Assembly (NCBI GenBank): GCA_016210005.1
Contig: JACQVA010000158.1
Coordinates: 139,180 to 174,528, forward strand
Source of the DNA: Deltaproteobacteria bacterium
GTDB lineage: Bacteria > Desulfobacterota > Binatia > HRBIN30 > JACQVA1
DNA length: 35,349 nucleotides
Direction of reading: 5' to 3'
A program made the position numbers and the translations under genes. Below, in pieces: positions 8,171 to 15,333 of the stretch; the first letter of the stretch is position 1; each line of letters opens with the position of its first letter. The notes beneath the pieces are model-generated. The model was not told the DNA's origin. It worked only from the letters and a program-made list of their open reading frames with translations, and ran no database searches.

Positions 8171-9279
8171 GGCGTCACCCGGCGTACGACCCCGTGTGCA
8201 CGCATCTGCCGGTCGGCCTCGGCGAAGTAGGCGCCGACATCGCCCTGCTGGCGCACCCAGCCCAGGTAGTCGTGCAGGATATCGGCCAGATCGCGCCGCG
8301 GGCGCCAGCCCAACGCCTGCAACCGGGTGGTGTCGGAGACACTGTGCCGGTTGTCGCCCAGCCGATAGTCGCCAGGAATGACCGGCTCGAGCTTCGCCCC
8401 CATCGCCTCGATGAGCACACGAGCGTACTCCCGCACCGTGACCGCGCAGCCGCCACCGACGTTGAAAGCTCGGTGGTCGGCGCGTGGATCATTGAGCACC
8501 TGCCAGTTGGCCTCGACCACGTCGGCGATGTGGACGTAGTCGCGCCGTTGCCAGCCGTCTTCATACAGCACCGGCGGCTGGCCGTTGAGTACTCTCAGGC
8601 AGAAGATGCGGCAGATGCCGGAATAGCTATTGAACAGCGACTGCCGCGGCCCCTGCGTGATCGAGTAACGCAAGGCCACGGTAGGGATACCGTATAGCCG
8701 CCCCAGCCGCAGCGCCGTCAGCTCCGCGGCCAGTTTCGAGATCGCGTAGGCGTTGACCGGGTGATGGTCGCGCTCATCGAGCAGTAGCGCCTCGGCCACT
8801 GCGCCGCAGTGCGGGCACACCACCTCCCACTGCCCTGCCGCCAGGCGAGCGGGGTCGCGACTCTCGGGCTGGAAGTCGCCGTGGGCGGCACAGCGGTAAC
8901 GCCCTTCACCGTACACCGCCTGTGACGACGCGACGATGACTTTGCGCACCAGCCAGCCCTCTTCGACGATGATTTCGAGCAGCAGCGCCGTGCTCGCCGC
9001 GTTGGTGGTCAGGAAGGTGCTGAAGTCCGGCATGTAGTCCTGATAGGCAGCCTGGTGGAAGATCAGCTCGACGCCGCGCAGCGCGCGCCGCAGCGTCTCC
9101 TTGTCGCGCACATCACCGGCGATGAACTCGGCCGCCGCGGGGATGTAAGCCGGCTTACCGTGGGGGTGCACGCGCAGTTGCAGATTGTCGAGAATGCGCA
9201 CCGCCAAGCCCTCGGCGAGCAGCCGATCCGCGATGTGGGAGCCGATGAAACCCGCCCCGCCGGTGATCAAGGCACGCAT
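8167..9279 (-). CDS. NAD-dependent sugar epimerase with zinc-ribbon insert
   Basis: 370 residues starting MRALITGGAGFIGSH, an extended SDR fold: the NAD motif is G7xxG10xxG13 and the catalytic pair is Y178xxxK182 (AYAISK). Between the active-site Ser loop (SSQAVYGEG) and the Tyr motif there is an extra ~40-residue segment with C130, H133 and C155-P-H-C158, which looks like a small zinc-binding ribbon. An insert of this kind occurs, from memory, in proteins annotated as dTDP-L-rhamnose 4-epimerase, so a 4-epimerase of a deoxy or amino sugar is the best guess; substrate unknown. ATG at 9279 is one base after the stop of the upstream oxidoreductase; the stop overlaps the next gene as ATGA. Cytoplasmic, within the polysaccharide operon. 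Confidence 0.85.
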   Translation of the reverse strand: MRALITGGAGFIGSHIADRLLAEGLAVRILDNLQLRVHPHGKPAYIPAAAEFIAGDVRDKETLRRALRGVELIFHQAAYQDYMPDFSTFLTTNAASTALLLEIIVEEGWLVRKVIVASSQAVYGEGRYRCAAHGDFQPESRDPARLAAGQWEVVCPHCGAVAEALLLDERDHHPVNAYAISKLAAELTALRLGRLYGIPTVALRYSITQGPRQSLFNSYSGICRIFCLRVLNGQPPVLYEDGWQRRDYVHIADVVEANWQVLNDPRADHRAFNVGGGCAVTVREYARVLIEAMGAKLEPVIPGDYRLGDNRHSVSDTTRLQALGWRPRRDLADILHDYLGWVRQQGDVGAYFAEADRQMRAHGVVRRVTP

Positions 9280-9280
9280 C

Positions 9281-10300
9281 TCACACACTCGCCAGCGGCA
9301 CCGCCACCGAACCGCGCGCCAGCGACAGCTCGGCGGCCGCCAGCACCCGCACGACCCGCAAGCCACTGGCCCCGTCGGCGCGCGGTGGCGTGCCGGTGCG
9401 CAGGGCGCGAACAAACTCCTCGCACTCCAAACGCAGCGGCTCGTCCGCCGCCAACACCGGCACTGTCACCTTCGCCGGCCGGTAGAACAGCGCCCGGGTG
9501 TCGTCATCGCCAGCCCCGACACGGCTATCGAAGCCTTGATCGAAGACGCGCACCTTCTCGGGTGCCAAGTCATCGTACAAGATTGATCCTTGCGTCCCCA
9601 TCACCCACAGACGCCGCGTCTTGTGCGGCGATAGCCAGCTAACGTGAATCTGCCCCCTGCACCCCCCTGCAAACGCGAGATGAACAAAGGCGGCATCGAG
9701 CAGATCGCCACGCGTGCAGCGGCTGCCAAATGCGGTGACCGTCTCCGGTTCGGCGCCGGCCAGGAGCAACTGAATCGAAACATCGTGCGGCGCCAAATCC
9801 CACAACACGTTGACCTCGGAGGCCGGCGGCCCGGGATTTATGCGCGCACCATCCAGGTACGCCAGCTCACCGATCGCCCCTTGGGCGATGGCCGTGCGCA
9901 GCGCGCTGATCGCCGGGTGATACTCGAACAGGTGGCCAACGCCGAGCAACAAGCCGCGGCGCTCAGCCTGCTCGACCAGATCGAGCGCCTGCGCGGGCTG
10001 CGCTGCCAGCGGTTTTTCCACCAACACATGCTTGCCGGCCGCCAGCGCGGCCAGTGCCAGCTGGTGGTGGGTCGACACCGGCGTCACCACGCAGACAGCG
10101 TCGATCTCGGGATCGCGCAAGATCGCCTCGTGATCATCCGACAGCACCACCTCGGGGAAGCGTTCGGCCACGAACCTCAATCGCCCCGGGCGCCGATCGG
10201 CGGCACGTTTTACGCGGCAGCCCGGTACCGCCGCGAAGCTGCGCAACACGTTGGGGCCCCAGTAGCCGCAGCCGATGACGCCCACGACCACTTCTTGCAT
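9281..10300 (-). CDS. Gfo/Idh/MocA oxidoreductase, WlbA-like UDP-sugar 3-dehydrogenase
   Basis: 339 residues starting MQEVVVGVIGCGYWGPN, with the Rossmann NAD motif G10xG12xxG15 and the family motif VEKPLA (E95-K96-P97). WDLAPHD (D168, H172) supplies the usual catalytic His. With the aminotransferase (11232-12398) and the acetyltransferase (12476-13054) it makes a WlbA-WlbC-WlbB set. In that pathway UDP-N-acetylglucosaminuronic acid is oxidised at C3, aminated and N-acetylated. The start ATG shares its A with the stop of the upstream sugar transferase (TGATG). The UDP-GlcNAc 6-dehydrogenase and the 2-epimerase of the pathway are not in this window. Substrate assignment is by context and family likeness. 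Confidence 0.85.
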   Translation of the reverse strand: MQEVVVGVIGCGYWGPNVLRSFAAVPGCRVKRAADRRPGRLRFVAERFPEVVLSDDHEAILRDPEIDAVCVVTPVSTHHQLALAALAAGKHVLVEKPLAAQPAQALDLVEQAERRGLLLGVGHLFEYHPAISALRTAIAQGAIGELAYLDGARINPGPPASEVNVLWDLAPHDVSIQLLLAGAEPETVTAFGSRCTRGDLLDAAFVHLAFAGGCRGQIHVSWLSPHKTRRLWVMGTQGSILYDDLAPEKVRVFDQGFDSRVGAGDDDTRALFYRPAKVTVPVLAADEPLRLECEEFVRALRTGTPPRADGASGLRVVRVLAAAELSLARGSVAVPLASV

Positions 10301-11244
10301 CACGCCGCTCCCCGCCCGCCGATCACAACCAGCAGCGTCTCCCATAGCACGCGCAGGTCCGTTCGCCAGGTTCGCCCCAAGGCGTAACAGATGTCCATGA
10401 ACGCCATCTCGTCGGCGTGCACTTTGCCGCGGCCGCGAACTTGCCACAGGCCGGTGAGCCCAGGCCGCACCATGAAGCGGGCACGCTGCCAGGGTTTGAG
10501 CAGCTCGTACTCATACAGAAGGCACGGGCGTGGCCCGAACAGTGTCATATCCCCCTTCAGCACCGAACATAGTTGCGGTAGTTCATCCAGGCTGTGGCGG
10601 CGCAGCACCTCGCCGATCGGCGTAATGCGCGCGGCCTCGACGATCTTCGTCGGGGCCGCCCCCCCGGCGACGAATTCCGCAAAACGCTCTTGACGCCGCG
10701 CCTCATCCCGCCCGCCAATCCGCATAGTGCGGAACTTGTACCACGTGAACGGCCGGCCGTCTTGTCCCACCACCTCGGCGCGGTGAAACACGCCGCCGGG
10801 CGAGGACCGCCGCACCAGCACCGCAATGATCAGCAACAAGGGGAGCAGTACTACCAGCACCGTACCGGCCACGGCGATATCAACCACGCGCCGCCACCTC
10901 CGCAACGGGCGGGCGGCTGCCAGCACCACCCCCGGACGGTCGCCGGTCGGCTCCTCGGGCAACAAGCCTTGCAGCTCGGCCAGCTCGGCCCTCTCGAGCC
11001 ATACCGCCACACCGGCGGCCGTGTAATGCAAAGCCAGTGTGGCCAGCATCTCGCGGCTCAGGCCGCTCTTTGCAATGAGCACCTTCTCGACGTTCGGCGG
11101 CACCGGCGCCGCGAGCGCGGCTAACGGTGTCAACTCGGCGCGCACCTCGATTCCCGCGGCGCGCGCAGTGCCGGCCAACGCCGCCGCTGCCGCGCCCTCC
11201 CCCACCACCGCAACCGACGCCACCGGCTGGTTCAATCGCTGCAC
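10300..11244 (-). CDS. Polyprenyl-phosphate phosphoglycosyl transferase (bacterial sugar transferase)
   Basis: About 314 residues. The N-terminal ~120 residues form a soluble alpha/beta-looking region without the membrane bundle of WbaP. A single hydrophobic helix follows (VVDIAVAGTVLVVLLPLLLI), then a complete catalytic core: YKFRTM, the dyad motif SLDELPQL, MTLFGPRP and RPGLTGLWQVRG. It should load the first sugar phosphate onto undecaprenyl phosphate at the inner membrane. Because the other transferase of this operon (6770-8170) lacks the Asp, this is the likelier active initiator. No ATG is available: GTG at 11244 is chosen, but TTG at 11235, which overlaps the upstream stop as TTGA, is equally possible. 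Confidence 0.88.
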   Translation of the reverse strand: MQRLNQPVASVAVVGEGAAAAALAGTARAAGIEVRAELTPLAALAAPVPPNVEKVLIAKSGLSREMLATLALHYTAAGVAVWLERAELAELQGLLPEEPTGDRPGVVLAAARPLRRWRRVVDIAVAGTVLVVLLPLLLIIAVLVRRSSPGGVFHRAEVVGQDGRPFTWYKFRTMRIGGRDEARRQERFAEFVAGGAAPTKIVEAARITPIGEVLRRHSLDELPQLCSVLKGDMTLFGPRPCLLYEYELLKPWQRARFMVRPGLTGLWQVRGRGKVHADEMAFMDICYALGRTWRTDLRVLWETLLVVIGGRGAA

Positions 11245-12398
11245 ACCTGCCGCACCACCGCGACCACCGCATCGTGCTGGGCCTCGCTCATATGCGCCCA
11301 TAGCGGCAGCGACACCACCTCACGAGCGCAGCGCTCGGCCACCGGAAAACTGCCTTCGAGCTGTTCGAGGTAGGCAAAGGCTGGCTGCCGGTGCACCGGC
11401 ACCGGGTAATGCACACCGGTGACGATGCCGCGCGCACCCAGGGCCGAGCGAAACAGGTCACGCTCCGGCACGCGGACGCAGTACTGGTGATAGACCGACT
11501 CGCTGCCCCCAGTTTCGCGCGGCAAGCGCACGGGCAAGTCCGCCAGCCGTTCGTTATAGCGGTGCGCCCAGCGGCGCCGGGCGGCATTCCAATCATCGAG
11601 GCGGCGCAACTTGATGCGCAGCACCGCCGCCTGCAACGCATCGAGTCGGGAGTTGCCGCCGTCCGGCAGCACGTGCACGTATTTCTCCGCCTGCCCGTGA
11701 TCAGCCAGCAGGCGGATCTGCTCGGCCAACGCGGCGTCGTTAGTGGTCACCACTCCGGCATCGCCCATGGCACCGAGATTCTTGGCCGGGAACAAGCTGA
11801 ACCCGGCCACATCGCCGACGCTCCCCGCCCGCCGCGGCATCCCCGCCACCACGGTGTTGGCTCCGACCGCTTGTGCCGCGTCTTCGATCAGGCGCAGGCC
11901 GTGCGCCCCGGCGATGCGCGTAAGTGCCGCCAGATTGGCCGGCAAGCCATACAAGTGCACGGGGATGATCGCCTTCAGTACCGCGCCGCTGTGTTTGAGC
12001 ACCCGCCGGCTGTTGCGCGCCACGGTCTGCTCGTGCAGGAAGCGCTCGACCGCCACCAGGTCGATGTTGAAGTCCTCGTCACTGATGTCGACAAAGACCG
12101 GTTGCGCCCCGACCTGAACGATGGCTTCGACGGTGGCGACGAAGGTGAACGGTACCGTGAGCACGGCGTCGCCGCGGCCGATGCCCAAGGCTTGCAACGC
12201 CAATCGCAGCGCATCGGTGCCGTTGCCGACGCCGATGGCGAAGCGCGCGCCGCAGTACTGCGCGAACTCGGCCTCAAAGCCGCTCACCTCCTCGCCGCCG
12301 ATGAAGCGCGAGGTGCGCAACACTCGTGCGATCGCCGCATCAATCTCGCCCTGCAACTCTTCGTACTGAGCGTACAAATCCGTGATCGGAACGTGCAT
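11232..12398 (-). CDS. DegT/DnrJ/EryC1-type PLP sugar aminotransferase (WlbC/WbpE-like)
   Basis: 388 residues starting MHVPITDLYAQYEEL. The fold and motifs are those of the sugar aminotransferases: VGNGTDAL (phosphate binding), VPFTFVATVEAI, LIEDAAQAVGA (Asp to the pyridine nitrogen) and FSLFPAKNLGAMGDAG with the PLP lysine at K206. The C-terminal VSLPLWAHMSE is also typical. It probably puts an amino group on the 3-keto sugar made by the dehydrogenase at 9281-10300, using glutamate as donor. ATG at 12398 is preferred to TTG two codons earlier; no strong ribosome site is seen before either. There is a 77-nt gap to the acetyltransferase upstream, the widest gap inside this operon. Confidence 0.9.
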   Translation of the reverse strand: MHVPITDLYAQYEELQGEIDAAIARVLRTSRFIGGEEVSGFEAEFAQYCGARFAIGVGNGTDALRLALQALGIGRGDAVLTVPFTFVATVEAIVQVGAQPVFVDISDEDFNIDLVAVERFLHEQTVARNSRRVLKHSGAVLKAIIPVHLYGLPANLAALTRIAGAHGLRLIEDAAQAVGANTVVAGMPRRAGSVGDVAGFSLFPAKNLGAMGDAGVVTTNDAALAEQIRLLADHGQAEKYVHVLPDGGNSRLDALQAAVLRIKLRRLDDWNAARRRWAHRYNERLADLPVRLPRETGGSESVYHQYCVRVPERDLFRSALGARGIVTGVHYPVPVHRQPAFAYLEQLEGSFPVAERCAREVVSLPLWAHMSEAQHDAVVAVVRQVCSD

Positions 12399-12475
12399 GC
12401 TCAAGCTGTCACAAGTTCAGCGACAAAAGTCAAAAACCTCGATCCGAACAACCTGTTAGGCATCTCACCCCGCAC

Positions 12476-13054
12476 TTACACCGCCGGCTCGACTTTACCC
12501 CGGACACGCCGGAAGCGCCGGCCACAAGCGCAGGCGGCGCGGCCGGCAGTAAAGCGCAGCGTCTGTCCGCAGCCACAGACCGCGCCCCGGACGCGCGCCG
12601 GGTTACCCAGCACCAGCGCAAACGCCGGCACCGACTTGGTCACCACCGCCCCGGCTCCGATCATGGCATAGCGGCCGATCTCGATACGGCTCAGCAGCGT
12701 GGCATTAGCGCCGATGCTGGCGCCCTCGCGCACCACCGTGGCAGCGGGCTGCTCGTGATACACCCGGCTGCGCGGCCGCGGATCATTGGTGAAAGCGACG
12801 TTGGGCCCGATGAAGACGCCCGCCTCGATGGTCACGCCGGCCCACAGCGACACGCCGTTCTTCACCACCACGCCGTCGCCGATGCTGGCGCCGGCTTCGA
12901 CGAAGCACTGCTCGCCGATATTGCAGTCGGCGCCGACCCGCGCCCCCGCTTGCACGTGGGAAAAACCCCAGATGCGGGTACGCGGCCCGATGTCGCGCGT
13001 TTCCACCAGCGCTTGCGGGTGCACGTACGGCGCCTGGCCGCGGCCCGCACTCAC
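12476..13054 (-). CDS. Left-handed beta-helix N-acetyltransferase (WlbB/WbpD-like)
   Basis: 192 residues from a GTG at 13054. Hexapeptide repeats run through most of the protein (IGPRTRIWGFSHVQAGARVG, VVVKNGVSLWAGVTIEAGVF, IGRYAMIGAGAVVTKSVP). FIGPNVAFTNDPRPRS is a WlbB/WbpD signature. The tail carries CGCG and CACG, a likely zinc ribbon, as in many WlbB relatives. The expected reaction is acetyl-CoA-dependent acetylation of the 3-amino group of the uronic-acid sugar nucleotide. The chosen GTG overlaps the deacetylase stop as GTGA. An ATG at 13111 has a good ribosome site (AGGGAGAATC) but would overlap the upstream gene by 61 nt and add an Arg-rich tail absent from the family, so it is less likely. 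Confidence 0.88.
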   Translation of the reverse strand: MSAGRGQAPYVHPQALVETRDIGPRTRIWGFSHVQAGARVGADCNIGEQCFVEAGASIGDGVVVKNGVSLWAGVTIEAGVFIGPNVAFTNDPRPRSRVYHEQPAATVVREGASIGANATLLSRIEIGRYAMIGAGAVVTKSVPAFALVLGNPARVRGAVCGCGQTLRFTAGRAACACGRRFRRVRGKVEPAV

Positions 13055-14349
13055 CAACACAGCTCGCCGGCGACGCGCCGCAGTACGTCGGGTCGCAGTT
13101 CCTTCGCCCATGATTCTCCCTGACCGTCAGCCGTTATCGTCCCATCGGCGCGCCAGGTCGCCGCGTTGCGCACCCGCCACCATTGCGCCACCTCGCGCGG
13201 CAACGCCCGCCAGCAGTCGGCGCGTTTGGCTACCCATTGCAGCACGCGGGCATAGGCGTCAAGGCGCGCGTGCCGGTCGAGATAATCAGGATGCGTCAGC
13301 ATCAAGGCCATGCCGCGGTAGCGTTCGATAACCGCCAGCTTCGCCAGCCACACCTGCTCCGCCTCGAGTCGGAGTTTCTCGAAGAGGGTGAAATCCTGCG
13401 GCAAGGTGTAAGGTAACTCGACCAGACGTCCGAGCCAAAACGGAAACCAACTGCACGTACCGCCCGGCTGCGGCTCGAACGGGTCGGTATCGAAATAGGA
13501 AGCATCGTAGTCGACGTTGATTTCCGCCAGCCAGTCTGAGCGCCGGAGTGTTGCCGGGCTGCGAAACCCTGCGGCGCCAATCCGCCGCACGTAGTCGTTG
13601 ATGCGCGGCAGCCGCCGCTCGAAGACTCGGCGCGAGGCCAACAGCCGCCCGTCGTGCCGCAAGCCGTGGATGCTGACCTCGAAACCGTCCTCGGCGAGAC
13701 GCCCGAGATAGTCCCAATCCACCCGGTAGAGTTCCGGCACAATGAACCATGCCGAGCGAAAGCCCAGATCGCGTTCGAGCCGCGCTAACGGCTCAATCCG
13801 GGCAAAGCCCTCCGCGCTGTCGACATCGTGGGTCAGCACGAACGCGAAGCGGCGATTGCCGGGCCAAAAGGCCACGTAGGGCCACTCGTCCATCTCGCGC
13901 AACATCGTCGCCAGAACCAGCTGGTGAAAGCGGATCAGGCTCAGTTCCAGCGGCCAGCGAGGAAAGCGCGTCACGTCAGAGCGCCGCGCCTGCCCGCGCT
14001 GCAAGGCCCGGCGCAGCGCCAGCGGAATGAACGGGCGCAAGCGGTAGTAGGCGGCACGCCCGCGCGGCGGCGCCGCGGCGTAGCGCTCGCAGAGGTAGTT
14101 GTCGAACACCTCGTCGGGGTCGAACGGCAGGCGTCCGTCGGCTGGAGCCCCGCCGTCCCAGCCCTGAGCACAGGCGCCAAACAAGAAGGCATCGGAGCAG
14201 AAGCGATGCAACGCTGCGGGCGCGGGCGGCGCGCCGGCCGCAACACCGGCCTCTAAGCCCGGACTTCCGCGCAGCTTCCAGAAACCCGCCACCGTGTTTG
14301 CCCGCGGGGCACCGCCGGCCGCGAGGCCATCTGTCCGGCTGCTACTCAC
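13051..14349 (-). CDS. Polysaccharide deacetylase family protein (NodB-like)
   Basis: 432 residues from a GTG at 14349, chosen because AAGGA lies about 8 nt upstream. The catalytic part begins near residue 170 with FVLTHDVDSAEG (metal and catalytic Asp at D175, D177) and continues with the metal pair HGLRH (H228, H232) and GFRSPATL. Later come a WFPFW segment and LTHPDYLD, with the distal His. This is the NodB fold in a PuuE/polysaccharide-deacetylase-like form, with a long N-terminal region of its own. It would remove acetyl groups from an amino sugar in a glycan or precursor. No signal peptide is seen, so it may act in the cytoplasm. It is the first gene of the polysaccharide operon. Confidence 0.82.
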   Translation of the reverse strand: MSSSRTDGLAAGGAPRANTVAGFWKLRGSPGLEAGVAAGAPPAPAALHRFCSDAFLFGACAQGWDGGAPADGRLPFDPDEVFDNYLCERYAAAPPRGRAAYYRLRPFIPLALRRALQRGQARRSDVTRFPRWPLELSLIRFHQLVLATMLREMDEWPYVAFWPGNRRFAFVLTHDVDSAEGFARIEPLARLERDLGFRSAWFIVPELYRVDWDYLGRLAEDGFEVSIHGLRHDGRLLASRRVFERRLPRINDYVRRIGAAGFRSPATLRRSDWLAEINVDYDASYFDTDPFEPQPGGTCSWFPFWLGRLVELPYTLPQDFTLFEKLRLEAEQVWLAKLAVIERYRGMALMLTHPDYLDRHARLDAYARVLQWVAKRADCWRALPREVAQWWRVRNAATWRADGTITADGQGESWAKELRPDVLRRVAGELCW

Positions 14350-14456
14350 GGCGCGATCCTTAGCCGAGAACTGGCCGGGCCGCGAGCGACGCGATAGCGG
14401 GCCTGCGGCACGGGTGTGCGACAAATCTGTGGGTAACGTGCAGCCGCCTCACCAGT

Positions 14457-14479
14457 CTGACAGTACTGTGTACTGTCAG
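14457..14479. repeat. Inner hairpin 1 of the element
   Basis: Perfect 10-bp stem CTGACAGTAC / GTACTGTCAG with a TGT loop (14467-14469), extendable by a wobble pair and a G-C pair. It contains no gene and sits inside the inverted-repeat element. Confidence 0.75.
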
Positions 14480-14511
14480 GCCGAGGCCCATGGCCGAAAG
14501 GGACGCGATTT

Positions 14512-14537
14512 GTCATTCCCGCGAAAGCGGGAATGAC
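14512..14537. repeat. Inner hairpin 2: GTCATTCCCGC palindrome with GAAA loop
   Basis: Perfect 11-bp stem GTCATTCCCGC / GCGGGAATGAC closed by GAAA (14523-14526), a GNRA-type loop. The core ATTCCCGCGAAAGCGGGAAT is a well-known dispersed palindrome in many proteobacterial genomes (for example the dRS3-like repeats of Neisseria). Only one copy is seen in this window. Confidence 0.8.
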
Positions 14538-14763
14538 GGCCATAACACCGAACCACGTTACCCACAAATTTGTCGCGCACCCCCAGCGGCACGGGATTGA
14601 GGCGGGTTACCAATTGGTCGGAGCCCCAAGTCCCCGCTGGGTCTTGGTCGCGGAAGCCGAACATGAAGCGGGCGGTAGAGACCTAGGCGATTTCTGACTC
14701 AGCCGGCGCGCGCACCAGCTCGCGGGCTTGTATCGCGGCAGGCGCTGACCTAGATGCACGCGG

Positions 14764-15333
14764 GTGGAGCAGTTGCGCATCTCTTGTCGGACCGCGCCCA
14801 CTGCGGCTGCCGTGCTGCTGCTGGCGCTCACGGCTTGCGCTCACCGGCCGGCGGCGCTGCCAGCGCCGGTCCCAGCTCTGCCGGCCGCAGCCGGCCTGCG
14901 CGTTATACTCACATGGAGTGATGCCGTGGACCTCGACCTCTACCTCACCGGCCCGTCGTGGGAAACCGTGTACTTCGCCAACAACCCCAGCCGTAGCGGC
15001 GGCAAGCTCGAGCGCGACGTGCGTTGTGCCGACCGGCGCGCCGCCGCCGCGGCTGAACCGGCGCTGGAGTGGGCCACCTTCGCCGACCCCGCGCCTGGCC
15101 GCTACCGCGTCGGCGTTGATTACCTCGAAGGCTGCGAAGGCGGCGCGCAGCCAGTCGGCTTCCGCGTCGTGATTGAGTACGGCGGCGCCCGTCACGAACA
15201 TACAGGCGTGGTGCAGCTCCGCCAATTCCTGCCGGTCGTTAGTGAATTCGAGCTGCGCCGCGCGGCGCCCACAGGCCCGCTCACTTTGGTGATGCCGCCG
15301 CCCGCGACGCCACTGCCGGAGAATAAGCCATGA
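14764..15333 (+). CDS. Lipoprotein with DUF2135/YfaP-like domain
   Basis: 189 residues from a GTG. The N-terminus is a lipoprotein signal (AAAVLLLALTAC, lipidated Cys25). The body reads LRVILTWSDAVDLDLYLTGP, YFANNPSRSGGKLERDV and APGRYRVGVDYLEGC. This matches the pattern of DUF2135 modules (L-W-x(3)-D-V-D-L-x-x-x-P, a D-V strand, then G-x-Y-x-V), a beta-sandwich found in YfaP and other envelope proteins. The function is unknown; it is presumably membrane-anchored in the periplasm. The stop overlaps the start of the next gene as ATGA, so the two are translated together and may work together. Confidence 0.75.
   Translation: MEQLRISCRTAPTAAAVLLLALTACAHRPAALPAPVPALPAAAGLRVILTWSDAVDLDLYLTGPSWETVYFANNPSRSGGKLERDVRCADRRAAAAAEPALEWATFADPAPGRYRVGVDYLEGCEGGAQPVGFRVVIEYGGARHEHTGVVQLRQFLPVVSEFELRRAAPTGPLTLVMPPPATPLPENKP

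Larger units (their letters stand above)
14412..14582. mobile_element. MITE-like palindromic element with nested hairpins
   Basis: Two 29-nt terminal inverted repeats (14412-14440 and 14554-14582, 27 matches by eye) enclose a 113-nt core with no coding potential. The core has two perfect hairpins, at 14457-14479 and 14512-14537. A 10-bp direct repeat GCGGCACGGG lies at both ends (14405-14414 and 14586-14595), as a target-site duplication would. Size, terminal repeats and lack of a gene fit a non-autonomous transposable or REP-like element. No related transposase is present in the window. Confidence 0.65.
14350..14763. other. Intergenic region between divergent genes, carrying an inverted-repeat element
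   Basis: 414 nt between the deacetylase (minus) and the lipoprotein gene (plus). The middle is the MITE-like element at 14412-14582. A weak leaderless promoter for the plus gene could be TTGTAT, 17 nt, TAGATG at 14729-14757, close to its GTG; this is only a guess. The stretch 14584-14697 is open on plus for 37 codons up to a TGA, with no recognisable product. No RNA gene was seen. Confidence 0.5.

Noticed and set aside
13055-13111. Upstream ATG start for the acetyltransferase with a good ribosome site
   Set aside because: It gives a 61-nt overlap with the deacetylase and an Arg-rich extension not expected in the WlbB family; the GTGA overlap is more plausible.
14607-14831. Minus-strand open frame across the start of the DUF2135-like gene
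   Set aside because: No motif or ribosome site, and it overlaps the lipoprotein signal region on the other strand.
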